64,000 bases of DNA, from assembly GCA_963995525.1 (NCBI GenBank), contig OZ023217.1, forward strand, positions 23,853,494-23,917,493, in the 5' to 3' direction. Origin of the DNA: Escarpia spicata (Eukaryota > Annelida > Polychaeta > Sabellida > Siboglinidae). The notes under the pieces are model-generated. The model made no database searches. It was given only the letters and a program-made list of their open reading frames with translations, and was not told the origin of the DNA. A program made the translations under genes and the position numbers. Below are positions 24,970 to 35,451 of the stretch, in pieces (the first letter of the stretch is position 1; every line of letters starts with the position of its first letter).

Positions 24970-25800
24970 GAGGTCGGAGGCGTCGATGCCCTGCACCGTG
25001 CTTCAAGTGCGTCGTCGAAAGGGGTGAAACGGTGGTTGTCGTGGCAAGACACTTACACCATACACAATCCTGTGACACATCATTTGAGACGTCGACGTGT
25101 CGTAGAGGGTGGCATAAATCAACAATGGCAGGCCGAACTGGTGGACATGTTACGTTTGAAACGGTACAACGATTGTCACACTTTCAATTTGACCGTGATA
25201 GACGTATTCTCCAAGAAAGCGTGGTCTGTTCCTTTGAAATGCATTTCGCTGGTTGTCAAAGGACAACGACGGACCACTGTCATTGCAAATGAATAAAGGA
25301 AAATATTTTTTGAATGGGGAACAGCAAGATTTTCTGAAACAGGAAGGTATGCACCATTTTACGACACACAACGAAGAGACCAAGGCGTGTATCGTGGAAC
25401 GTTTCAATCGTACTCTTAAGACGCTTATGTGGAGGTATTTCACAAGTATAGTCAAACCCGGTTTAAAAGTAGGCGATCACGTACGTATCAGCAAAGTCAA
25501 GAGACAATTAAAAAAAGGTTATTTACTCAACTGGAGTGACGAGATATTTACCATCAAAGCAGTGCATCGTTCCGACCCACCTCTTTGTCGTTTGGTCGAT
25601 GAAAAAAATCGTCAATAGAAGGTACATTTTACGAACAGGAATTACAGAAAGTGGTTGTAACTAAATATAAACTTTATAGTGTCGAAACATTGTTGCAGTA
25701 GCGCCAGCGGGGAAGAAAACACAGGTGCTGGTCAAGTGGATAGGACATTCCGATTAATTTAACAGCTGGTTGGATAAACGTCACTCGTCGCATATAAAGG
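24970..25800 (+). pseudogene. Polinton rve integrase with C-terminal chromodomain, inactivated
   Basis: The integrase inserts the element's DNA ends. A first segment contains WQAELVDM and VIDVFSKKAW (start of the rve core). The frame then breaks near 25290, with about 20 residues missing, and resumes with MNKGKYFLN, where the second catalytic Asp is replaced by Asn. The core ends with the conserved Glu region (VERFNRTLK), followed by an SH3-like GLKVGDHVRISK segment. Further on, in another frame, QVLVKWIGHSD-stop-FNSWL is a chromodomain with an in-frame TAA. Substitution, deletion, frameshift and stop each predict loss of function. Confidence 0.8.
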
Positions 25801-25833
25801 CTAGTATACGCCGGTGGAGCCATCATTCGTGTC

Positions 25834-26107
25834 ATGGAAGATTCGACGGACGTTCGGTTCGAAAACACAGACCTCGAAGAAACCAGAAGTACCAGCAGAC
25901 GTTTGATGTTTTTTGGGAAATTCTTTCCCGAAATCAGTAATCGTCTTCTTCTGGCAAATCGTCATACTGTACACTGTTATGTTGGTCAGTATCTACTATC
26001 TAATTAATTTAGACGGAAACTCTAATCTGTGGACGGCTTTGTTGAGCAGTTGTCTGAGATACCTGTTACCTTATCCGTCTATGAAACGCGGTGAACATGT
26101 CGTCTGA
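25834..26107 (+). pseudogene. Polinton small membrane protein, frameshifted
   Basis: An ATG at 25834 (MEDSTDVRFENTD) begins an acidic N-terminus. A continuation in another frame has a transmembrane-like run (IVILYTVMLVSIYYL) and ends TGA at 26105-26107. The next gene's ATG (26097) overlaps this end. Confidence 0.5.
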
Positions 26108-26615
26108 TTTTTACGTGACATTGCCTAGCAACGCGTCAATGAAGATACATACCGACAACACCTTGACCCACTATGTCACGGCGTTACAACAACGCATCAG
26201 TCTAGTCTAATCCAGAAGCGTTTGTGCGTGCAATGAACAGAAGCATAAGGGCAGCAGTAAAAGGAAAGAAGATAAAACTGAGCTATAGAGATATCACACA
26301 AAAGGTAACTATACATACGGTTCAAAAGACATCATTAACCTGTAACATCTATGAATTTAGAGCGTTTGCTAGGCTTAAGCCGTGTCATTTACCGCAGTCC
26401 AGAAGGTTTCACCACGATGATGAGAAGCCGAATCCATGGTAGACATAGCGCTGGGGTCTTACTCACTCTATGTTTACACCAACGTTGTGGAATCACGCGA
26501 GGTCGGAGACAGCGACGTCCCTCTTTTAAATGTTGTACCGATAGAAGGTAAATACGGAGACGTGGTGTCAAAACGTTTCGACAATGTACAATGCGCCTCG
26601 ACAGGTGCGGGTGGC
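26097..26615 (+). pseudogene. Polinton minor capsid (penton-like) protein, truncated
   Basis: The ATG at 26097 overlaps the preceding gene. The N-terminus (DFYVTLPSNASM) and a later segment (LYVYTNVV ... GDVVSKRFDNVQ) match a protein regularly found beside the major capsid gene in Polintons. Several frames are needed to follow it. Its C-terminal part is absent: the frame passes directly into major-capsid sequence near 26615, indicating a deletion. Confidence 0.6.
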
Positions 26616-27763
26616 CCTATTGAAATCTTGTTACCCGGATTGGAAGACGACTACATTGACGTGGCCAATACTTGCCTATTGGCGCGAGAAGGTGTGATCA
26701 GAGAAAACGGGGAAAACATTGATGAAGGTGCACCTGTTGAGCCAGTAAAAATATTGGATGCATTCTCTGTTTAGTCAAGTCGACCTGTCTTTGAACAGTA
26801 CCCTTGTAACACCTTCCACGAATACCTATCCTTATCGTGCGTACATAAAAACGTTACTGAGTCATGGAGTAGAAGCAAACAAGAGTCAAGTGGCTAGTGC
26901 CTTGTGGTATAAAGACACGGCTGGACACATGGACGCAACCGACAATGCAAACAAAGGTCTGCAAAAAAGAAAGACCTATATTCTGTAATCGAATCGTCGA
27001 CATAATGGGTCTTCTACACGTCGACCTCTTCTTCCAGACAGTATCTATTGAATGGCGTCGACGTGAAATTTCGGCTAATACAGAGGAAAGATGCCTTTGC
27101 AATAATGGCTGCTGGCGGTGGCAATGTTGAATACAAGGTATGCATAGTCGAAGCAGTTTTGTTTGCTCGAAAAGCCAAACTGAATCCTGCCGTACAGATG
27201 GGTCACATGAAAACGGTACAAAAGGGAACGGCCTTTAATTCGTTGCGAAAAGTCGACTGCAACGTGTTTTCCATACCGCGACGTGCCATGTCGCACACTC
27301 ACAAAAACGTTCATTTGGGTGTCTTGCCCAAGAGAGTAGTCTTGTGTTGTGTAGACAACGACGCTTACAACGGAACATTCGCCAAGAATTCGTTCCACGT
27401 AAAACACAACAATTTGAACTTTCTTGCATTGTACGTCGACGGGCAACAAGTCCCGGCGAAACCACTATAGCCTAATTTCGGCGATGCTGCCTACTTTAGA
27501 AATTACAGTAATTTATTTGCTGGAACGGGAAATATGTTTCAAGACGAGGGAAACAACATCAGTTGGGATACAACCTGTTTGCGCTTGACATCACACCAAA
27601 TTGTTGTGACGGTCTCCTTTTCAATTTGGTACATAAAAGCAACCTACGAGTCGAGATGCATTTTGATCAACCCCTCGACCAAACGATCAACGTCGTCATC
27701 TACGGAGAATTCGGGACGGTTTTGGAGATTGGCCGCAACAGAAACGTCGTCTATGATTACTGA
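26615..27763 (+). pseudogene. Polinton major capsid protein (double jelly-roll, 'F54H12.2-like'), broken
   Basis: The major capsid protein forms the shell. Recognisable segments in order: GGPIEILLPG, LFSQVDLSLN, YPYRAYIKTLL, LWYKDTAGHMD, a VDLFFQ stretch, NSFHVKHNNLNFLALYVDG and GRNRNVVYDY at the end. TAG at 27468-27470 is an in-frame stop, and at least three frame changes occur. The N-terminal part is fused to the preceding minor-capsid remnant by deletion. It is convergent with the polymerase. Confidence 0.75.
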
Positions 27764-28765
27764 TGGATACGGCACAGATAGAACGCCAAATACGAGTCAG
27801 TGGTCGATAAACATCATACTTGATCACGGTTACACCAAGACAGACACATGGAGGGTAGCTCACGAGAAGATTTACTTGCGTGTGTATTACACCAGACACG
27901 GGGAGGTAGAGATTCCATCGGACTGTACTCGTCATTTGGAATAAAATAGGTTAATGCAAAACTGAAGCACCCTTACACGTATTGTTTCGTGTACTCGTGC
28001 ACCGATGTCGAGGCATACCCATGAAGACGTTTGTGAACACTTTCGGGAACGATTTAGTGAACAATGACTGTCGTGTATTTGATTTTGTTAAGAGTGGCAT
28101 GTAATGTTTACATGTTACGTAGTTTGAATTGTTTCTTAATTAAGCAATGACAAAGTCGACAGACATTTTGTGAGTTTAAGATTATTCAGATAACCAAGGG
28201 AAAATGTAAATATTATAAAATCTTGTAAAAATGTAACTACATATACCAATTGACTCCGTATGCCACACAGTCACTGTTAGAGAGTATGCTACAATCTTTG
28301 TTTATTGACACAACTTTTTCAGCAATTTAAGTATACAAAATAGTTCGTATATTTTCATCAGTGCCCCACTTAAAACGAAAAAGCACATCGTGTGATGATG
28401 ATGCAACAATGATGTGTGTATAAATACACTCTTTACTAATTGACAAATGACAAGTAAGAGTCGATAAACATAATACCTTATCGTGGTTACACTAAAACGA
28501 GTGTACCGATACAAATGTAAAATGTACACTCTTTAATAATTGGCAAATATGAGTCATTGGTCGATAAACATCATATCTGATCACGGTTACACCAAGACAG
28601 ACACATGGAGGGTAGCTCACGAGAAGATTTACGTGCGTGTGTATTACACCAGACACGGGGAGGTGGCGATTCCATCGGACTGTACTCGTCATTTTGAATA
28701 AAATAGGTTAATGCAGAACGTTCTTGAATATAAGTAAAACACTGAAGCACCCTTACACGAAACCC
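27764..28765. repeat. Duplicated segment and spacer between convergent Polinton genes
   Basis: A block of about 190 bases (27795-27985; includes caagacagacacatggaggg) recurs at 28558-28760, with a shorter partial copy near 28450-28500. Each copy ends a + frame with HGYTKTDTWRVAHEKIY then a stop, and aataaaatagg follows. Between them is AT-rich sequence without genes. Confidence 0.65.
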
Positions 28766-31180
28766 TCGATTTTTCCTAACCCCACTCTTTCTGGTTTTAA
28801 GTACTTTCAAAAATGTGTCTTTTTTGTCAATTTCGTTGTGTCTCATACTGAGACCTTTGGTTCTGAATTTATCCGTATCTCCAAACCAATAACATGTTTT
28901 ACTACTCAACCCGATGAAACATCTACCTTCGTATTCGATCTTGAATAGGCCAGGCATCCTTTTGCCATGACGCGCACGCACAACGCAACACGGTTCCGAA
29001 GTTACCCATTCTTTCCCTTCCAACCGACAAGTCACATAATCGGATGCGTGCGCGTCACAACAAATGGCTAGAAACCATCGGGCCATGTTTGTAAATAATT
29101 CTTTTCTTTTATCTGTGATAACACAATCGTCTAAGCAAGAAACAGCTATACTTAAATATGTGGATTCCTTATCCATCTCCAATATTGGAAGAGGGACGCT
29201 CTATGTAATAATCTAAAAAATCGTAATAAAATTCTAGCATTCTCAATTTCGCGTACTGGTAAACCATAGAACCAATTTGAAAAGGTAGGTCGTATTTAAT
29301 GGATTTCTTGTTCATTGTTAATTGGTACACGAATTCCGTAATTGGGTTTAGGTTGCGAAAACGATGGCTGTTAATTCCTCGGCTCGCCGTTTTGTCATCA
29401 CAAAATATAATATTTCTGTGGAGGTCCTTATTGGTTATACATTTACCATACCCACTATTTCCAGTTTCATAATGTCGCCAGTAATGGCCTTGTCCGAATG
29501 CACGTCACCAGTCCGTGATTGAAATACCTTTTCAACAAAGGAGTAGCTAAATACATTTTGTTACCAAGATATGAAGCCACAAGGGTACGATGAGGTGAAG
29601 ATAAGATAATGGGCTCTTCACCATAAACTTGCATGTAGGAGCCGCTGTCGTCAAGGGTAATGTCAGTGTTTTAAAGTATGGGTTGCATTTCACCAAAATA
29701 TTCTGATAAATCTTCGGGTACTGAAATGTCGCACTCTATCATGCCAAATAGGCGACCTTCAACTATATTTTGCAAAGCTTTATCTTGGGCAATTCCCACT
29801 TCAAGTTACGGTGAGGAAATTTTGAATTTAGAAAATGTCTTACACCTGATTTTTCCCAATTTTGCATATTTACGCAGATATGTAGTATTCTTTTTAGTTT
29901 ATGATATGAGATCGGCCATAGACTTCCTGTTGACAGAATTGGTGTGCTCCAAAAACAACCGTGAAAATAGCATCCGTGAAATTCATAAATGGTGCGACTC
30001 TGGGCACCAATCCATCATCGGGGAGTCTACGATCACTAATACGTTTTTCCTCTTCGTTAAATTGATGTCTTATGAATTTATTAATCTCGTGAGCTACCCA
30101 CTCTAGCCATTAAAGGTAAATCTTACCATAAACACGTGATTGTTTTGTTTAAAATTATTTTCGCGGCTACGACGCGTAAAAAATCCGGTAGACATGTCTT
30201 GGCAAAGGGCCCAAAGGTATAATCCATTTGCGTCGTAGCCGACAATAGAACTGATTCGCCCAGTTCTGATTGTCGGAGTCGTGTAACGCCGACTTCGTAA
30301 TAGCGGTGATATATTATTGATGGGCCATGTACGATGCCCTTTTTAACATATATTGTAATCCTTTTGTTTAAATAGACTAAAATAAATGTAACGTGGCAAT
30401 GTGTCAAACAAACATTCCATAGTTAGACCAAGAACGCTAATATTATCTTTAAACATGTCTATGTGGCGCAATTTGTAAAAAGAAAACTGTTTCTTGATAG
30501 CTTCTAGGAAAGGGACGACATCTCTATTGTTGTACCAAAAACAAAAAATCACGAAAGGTTTTCATATCGTGATCACGCCAAATTTGTTCGCAGAACGCGT
30601 AATTTTCGTTAGAAATATCATCGCTTTTCAACTCGGTATGAAAATCTTCCTTTGATTCACAATTAAGTTTACTCAACGAAGTCACCCACTCGTAGGGAAA
30701 GTGTAATTCTCTAAGAAATCCGTGAAACATACAAATTAATTTTGAAATTTGTTCTTCAGTGATTATAGGTACAGGTATACCGTCTTGTTCGGCATGTAGA
30801 ATTTCATTAAAAGAAGGTTCAAGCAATCTAGCCTAGGTTGATCGAATATATTTTAGTTGTTCGTTTAATTCATCAAAAAAATTATACCACTTAAAAAAAA
30901 AGCGTGGTTCCTTATATCCAGAGACATTGGGTGCTACACTGATACTGAGTAGCTAGTGTCGAGCCAACCATTCGACTTTTGGACTATTTACCGGTAAGTT
31001 GGTAGTATCAAAATAAGATTACAAATCAAATGTGGCCCGAAACGAATAATACCGGTATTTTTCATCGACATATATACCGAATTAATCTAGTTTCTGATTT
31101 TTTTCTAAACGGGATATATACCACCATGGAAAATTCTCTTGACCTCCACTTCGCAAGATTGTTGGTGTCTTTTTAATAAA
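28700..31180 (-). pseudogene. Polinton protein-primed family B DNA polymerase, inactivated
   Basis: Replicates the element's linear DNA from a protein primer. On the minus strand, the N-terminal part lies near 31180-30830 and a mid part reads NNRDVVPFLEAIKKQ (around 30500). Motif A is YDANGLYLWAL (30237-30205). The palm/thumb region continues to motif C at 29176-29162, where MDKES replaces the family's D-T-D-S: the second catalytic Asp is lost. The C-terminal segment (WFLAICCDAH, LFKIEYEG) ends near 28700. Stops and frameshifts are spread throughout. It is convergent with the capsid genes, as usual in Polintons. Confidence 0.85.
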
Positions 31181-31230
31181 AAAAACGTGTAAAAATGTTA
31201 GATATAATTATCACAAAAGCAGACGCAGGC

Positions 31231-31340
31231 CTTTTATAGAAGTACGACAGAAGATAAAGGTCACGTGAGCGTGCCGAATAAGCACGGACTGCAGAGTAGA
31301 AAGTACACGCATGGACTGAAGTGTAGACACTACACACGCG
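31231..31340 (-). promoter_or_regulatory. Polinton polymerase promoter (TATA box)
   Basis: On the minus strand, TATAAAAG (31238-31231) lies just upstream of the polymerase reading region. The surrounding ~110 bases closely match 61295-61415 on the + strand, including the TATA box and the downstream cctgcgtctg. Sharing between two elements points to functional promoter sequence. Confidence 0.6.
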
Positions 31341-31379
31341 TGTACTGCAGAAAGGAAACTACACGCGCGGAGTGCACCT

Positions 31380-31483
31380 TGACCTAGAACAGTGACCTAG
31401 AACAGTGACCTAGAACATTGACCTACAACTTTGACCTATCATTTTGATATTGACCTTAACCGTGACCTTTGACCATTGACCTT
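31380..31483. promoter_or_regulatory. Array of TGACCT (AGGTCA) half-sites in the Polinton right end
   Basis: Nine TGACCT/TGACCA hexamers begin at 31380, 31393, 31406, 31419, 31432, 31451, 31463, 31470 and 31478. The first five are spaced exactly 13 bases apart (tgacctagaacag unit). The pair at 31463/31470 is a direct repeat with one-base spacing, the DR1 layout bound by RXR-type nuclear receptors. Function is inference. Confidence 0.55.
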
Positions 31484-31561
31484 TGTGCACAGGAAGTGAC
31501 ATCACTTGCACCTTGCACCTTGCTGTGCCACCGTCCGACGAGAACTACACAACATACTGCT
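31463..31561 (-). repeat. Polinton right terminal inverted repeat
   Basis: Read on the minus strand from 31561 it begins agcagtatgttgtgtagttc, matching the left end with 3 mismatches in 34 bases and weaker similarity beyond. Confidence 0.92.
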
Positions 31562-31567
31562 GCGATG
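31562..31567 (+). other. Polinton target-site duplication, right (gcgatg)
   Basis: One mismatch from the left copy gcggtg. Immediately followed by ctttatcc, which in copy B directly follows gcggtg. Confidence 0.9.
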
Positions 31568-31739
31568 CTTTATCCGAAAGCAAAACTTGTCATTTGATTG
31601 CCATTGGATGTCTTAGGCTGTGGTGCCGCAACCACATAGGGCGAACACTGTTAGTCTCCCGCAGACGAAACTGGACGTAATGGGTTCGTTAACTAATATG
31701 AGCACAGACGGACTTCCACAACCTTCCAAATGTCCTATC

Positions 31740-31840
31740 AATGTCTGTATCAGTGTCTCTTTCTGTCTCTGTCTGTTTGTCTGTCTGTCTGTTTGTCTGT
31801 ACGTCTGCCTGTCTGTCTGTCTGTCTGTCTGTATGTCTCC
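31740..31840. repeat. (TCTG)n-rich simple repeat
   Basis: Imperfect TCTG/TGTC tetranucleotide repeat within pyrimidine-rich sequence. A shorter version is at 53815-53870 in copy B. Confidence 0.85.
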
Positions 31841-32221
31841 CTCCGTCCCTCCGCCCGTCCGTCCCCCTCTCTCTTTCTGTGCCTCTGTGTATCTATGTCT
31901 CCCTCTTTTCCCTTTTTGCTCGTTCTGGCTTCCCTCTCTGTCTCTCACTCACATACAAATTACCCGCGATCTTTGTCTCCGATTCTTTGTGTTCGTTTCA
32001 CCTACAGTTATAATGACAGTTCCGAGGTATACAAAGTATTCCAATCACCAAATGAAGATTATATGTGGTCTAACCCCTGGCGTACGTCCTACATTCGGCT
32101 GGATAGTCGAACTACGATATTATATTATGTACATGTCTGCTAGACAGACTTGATACAGTATTGCAGCATTAACTGTGTTTGTCGGCGGACAGTCTGACTA
32201 CAGTATTACAGTATTTTCAGT

Positions 32222-32990
32222 AGGAGTGATTGCAGCAATTACAGAGGCATCTCACTCCTGAGCGTAGTTGGCAAGTTGTTTGCTCGTGTCACCCTGAACA
32301 GACTACACATACTTGCTGACAGAGTCTACCCCAAATCCCAGTGTGGCTTCTGAGCAAACATATCAACTACTGACATGATCTTTTCGCTTCGACAGTTACA
32401 GGAGAAATGCAGGGAACAGAAGAAACCGCATCCTCGGTATCTCGTAGAAGGACCGAGTCCCTAATACAGAGGTTCTCTCACCATCCAATTTTGTGTGCTT
32501 GGTGACCCTTCTCAGGCAACGCTGCTTCAACTGGCCACGTGCATCGGATGGAAGATGGAAGACTTCCAAAAGACATTCTCTATGGAGAGCTGGCAACTGG
32601 AAAGAGAGCTACAGGATGTCCCCATCTGCGCTTCAAGGATGTATGCAAACGAGACTTGAAGGCTCTAGACATGAATGAATGTTGACAACTGGGAGGAGCT
32701 TGCTGGAGACAGATCCACATGGAGGCAGGAACACACAGAGCTCTCAAGACAGGAGAGGATACTCTAAGCAGGCTAGCGAAGAAGTAGAAAAACGTAATCG
32801 CAGAAAACACCCAGGCTGAGAACAGAGCCGCGAGCGCCTTCAAGTGCTGCAAATACAATACAAACTGTTACTCAATAATCGGCCTCTACAGCCACAGCAG
32901 ACGCTGCCCAGCCAACAACTTATCTTCGACACCAGGGCGCAGATCCGGGCGCAGATAAATAGTCTTAAGAGACTGCAGGATGCTTACTAA
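32222..32990 (+). mobile_element. Non-LTR retroelement fragment, internally deleted
   Basis: Present only in copy A, inside the 46-bp minisatellite. Pieces of reverse transcriptase read ISLLSVVGKLFARVTLNRL (from about 32249), then after a large deletion a C-terminal segment (KDILYGELATGKRATGCP region, about 32570-32640) typical of LINE ORF2 ends. Stops and frameshifts are present. The flanks are near-identical minisatellite sequence (32165-32218 and 32988-33038). Confidence 0.65.
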
Positions 32991-32999
32991 CTATCTGTG

Positions 33000-33140
33000 T
33001 GTGTGCGGACAGTCTGACTACAGTATTACAGTATTGTCAGTATATCTCTGCTAGATAGTCTGATTACAGTATCACAGTAATATTTGTGTATGTTTTGTAG
33101 AAATCTGGTTGTACAGTATTACAATACGTATTGTATTTAT
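33000..33140. repeat. 46-bp minisatellite, few units (copy A)
   Basis: Two to three units of the cggacagtctgactacagta-type repeat that is expanded to about 80 units in copy B (54185-57850). Confidence 0.85.
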
Positions 33141-33396
33141 CTATCTATTTAGTACGGTATTTACATGTTTATGTGTCTGACTGTTAGAATTTGACTTTCC
33201 TTTGGGCTCCATCTTTAATAAAAGACGATATGAACAAAACGTACCCCGTACAGCGTACTGTGAACAGTCATTTACAAGCTGAAGCATCCTATTCTGCACA
33301 GTATGACACACATTTTTGTTTATAGCACAGTTTCTATGTGGTATTCAAATGCACAGATAACATATGCAACATCTGTGTTCGTTACGTGTGTTTCAG

Positions 33397-33426
33397 TTCG
33401 CTTGCTGACACAGTTGCCGCCTTTGG
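33397..33426 (+). CDS. Possible 30-base stalk mini-exon of receptor A
   Basis: tgtgtttcag|tt ... ttg-g|gtaacg encloses RLLTQLPPL in phase 1-1, so it could be included without breaking the frame between domain 3 and the membrane exon. Copy B has the same structure (58222-58251) with a better donor. Support is limited to splice-like sequence and conservation. Confidence 0.25.
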
Positions 33427-34127
33427 GTAACGTATTATAATGTTTCACTAGCCGCCTAAGAGGTCCTCTCACGCGTTCACAAAGTCCAGAAAAACGTAAA
33501 ACGTGTAGTGTTTTGTATGACACCCACCCACCACCCAACCTTACCTATACGTGGCGTGTGACTTGCAAGCATGAACGACCCAAAATGGCTCCCAAAGTCA
33601 CCGCCAATACTCACCGGATTGAACAATTGTGACAGAAAACACCCTCCACGCTGCCCGGTTCAGATATCCTCAACAGTATCGTTGTGTATTAATATATGTT
33701 CTACTCAATATGTGGCCCTACTGTATCAATTTATTTTCCACGTGATACGCGGTGATGACAAGTCCTCGCCCATACGTAATACTACGTGTGTTTTGAGACT
33801 TTGCGAACTGACGCGTTCACCCGTAAGGCTAACGTATCTGCATTTCTTAGTTTCCGCTCATATGTAATGTATTTCTCTTGCCCCCTACAACTTATCATCG
33901 TGTTCTTGTAAATAAACTCTGACAGCGTTAACAGCAAGCGTGTGCTATATAACATTCACTAGTTTATTCACCATCAAAGCCGCAGTTCCTTCGCACATTC
34001 ATTAATACTTTCATGACGCGTTTACATTTATGCATTTTACATTTGCCTGTGGGCATTCATACAAAACCAATATCATGCGTTCTCGTCGGCATCACAACAT
34101 GATAGTACAGATTCTTTATTAATGCAG

Positions 34128-34283
34128 TGTCGATCCGAATGTTGAATGTTATTATTGTTTTGAGACTTACAGAGAAGCGAACAGACATGAAAATCGTTAT
34201 AGTCTGTGGCACTCTTCTCCTGTTGGGGATCATAGCCGGGTCCGTTTACGTGTCCATCGTGTGCTACAAACGCATGAATCAAG
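34128..34283 (+). CDS. Receptor A, transmembrane exon
   Basis: Between aatgcag|tg and caa-g|gtagtc, phase 1 to phase 1. It encodes a juxtamembrane stretch and a hydrophobic segment (IVIVCGTLLLLGIIAGSVYV) followed by basic CYKRMNQ, as at the inner face of a type I membrane protein. If the donor is not used, the frame reads through to TAA at 34331-34333, giving a short ~16-residue tail ending ATYLIEYS. If spliced, phase 1 fits the exon at 35452. The membrane segment differs strongly from copy B. Confidence 0.8.
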
Positions 34284-34800
34284 GTAGTCGCCATGGCAAG
34301 ATTTTAGCCACTTACCTTATTGAATATTCTTAAGGTTAGCCGAAGGTTCATTTATCTGAAAAGACTTGCTCCCGTTAAACAAAATGACTGCACAAGCACT
34401 ACTCGGTTGGATGACGTCATCGTATACAAGCGGGAGTTCGTGTTCACATGTAGCAAGTGTGGAGCAGCCAAATATGAATCTATGTAGAAGGGAACGCGAG
34501 AATGTTGTTCTCTTGTTTCCCTGTCTGTCATGGGTGAGCCAGGCATCGATTCCGAACCTAGATATTTTTCGTTTTCCTCACTGATCTTGCATTGGTGTCT
34601 CCACCAACAGTCTCCATTCCCCTCTATCTTTCGCTTTCGTTCTCCACTCCTCTCACAATCCTTCCAAACATCTGTTTACACAGCCCTCCCATCGCAGCTT
34701 CATCGTTTACCCGTCTTCTCTCCTTTTGTCAGACTCTCAATGTACAATTTTTATTAAAAATTATTATCTATTGTAATATTGTTGGTAGTGGGCTTGCTTT

Positions 34801-35007
34801 CTGTGAGCGCCGGCTTGTTGATGATGGCCAGTCATCGTTTCGAGGCATAAGCCATATATTTATATCCTTTTCCCCTCCACTCTCAGTGCATCTGCTTTCT
34901 TTGCAAATGTTCTACTCACATGCTCTCCACAATGTCCAGCCCACTTTAGAAGTGAAAACGTGAAAAGAACCGATGACCGGCCATCATCAACAGGCCGGCA
35001 CTCACAG
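34801..35007. mobile_element. Small MITE at the duplication's right edge
   Basis: A ~37-base inverted repeat (ctgtgagcgccggcttgttg at the left; inverted at the right, ending ggcactcacag) bounds 207 bases. Copy B carries the same element (about 60011-60218), but its right end stops at caggccgg, where homology between the copies ends. Confidence 0.7.
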
Positions 35008-35451
35008 AACACACGCCAACCCAAAACAATACAATAAATTAGGAATGACTAAAATAAGTAGCTTTGGAGTCCGACAGAAGGAGAGAAGAGGGATAAACGA
35101 TTACATTTTGGTATAATAGAGACAGCAATCAACCGAGACAAGACGAACTACCAGCTTCCGCTAGTATACGATGACGTCATCCGACATCACTCGTACTATT
35201 GACGCCATCTTGACTAGACGCAACAACCTTTAGACAGGTAAATTAATCTGGATTAATTAATTGGATCTGTTAGACACTGTAGACGGACAAAAGCAAATTG
35301 GTTAATCGTAGTTTTAATTTATTTGTTCCATTAACTTTTCAGTTTTAATATCCTTCGAGTTTAGTTCTATGATCGCCAGGTGCCGCCACTGTTAATGCCT
35401 ACCAGTCTAGTCCTATGATCGCCAAGTGCCGCCACTGTGTTCTCCTTTCAG
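35008..35451 (+). other. Intron between membrane and tail exons
   Basis: Unique to copy A. It contains a short direct repeat: gttctatgatcgccaggtgc at about 35367 recurs as gtcctatgatcgccaagtgc at about 35409. No other feature is seen. Confidence 0.5.

Larger units (their letters stand above)
22097..31561. mobile_element. Polinton/Maverick (adintovirus-like) element, decayed, 9.47 kb
   Basis: A complete element end to end: inverted termini beginning AGCAG, a 6-bp target duplication and a matching empty site in copy B. Inside are remnants of a packaging ATPase, core-like protein, rve integrase with chromodomain, small membrane protein, two capsid proteins (+ strand) and a protein-primed family B DNA polymerase (- strand). 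Every recognisable large gene is broken. Polintons are usually 15-20 kb, so about half the expected length is missing; no adenain-type protease was seen. It sits in an intron of receptor A, after domain 3. Confidence 0.93.

Noticed and set aside
22097..31561. Possibly active virus-like element
   Set aside because: Integrase, polymerase, ATPase and both capsid genes all carry stops, frameshifts or lost catalytic residues.
33320..33538. 72-codon minus-strand frame conserved in both copies (also 58145-58363)
   Set aside because: Conservation is explained by the duplication; the peptide has no recognisable domain or splice context.
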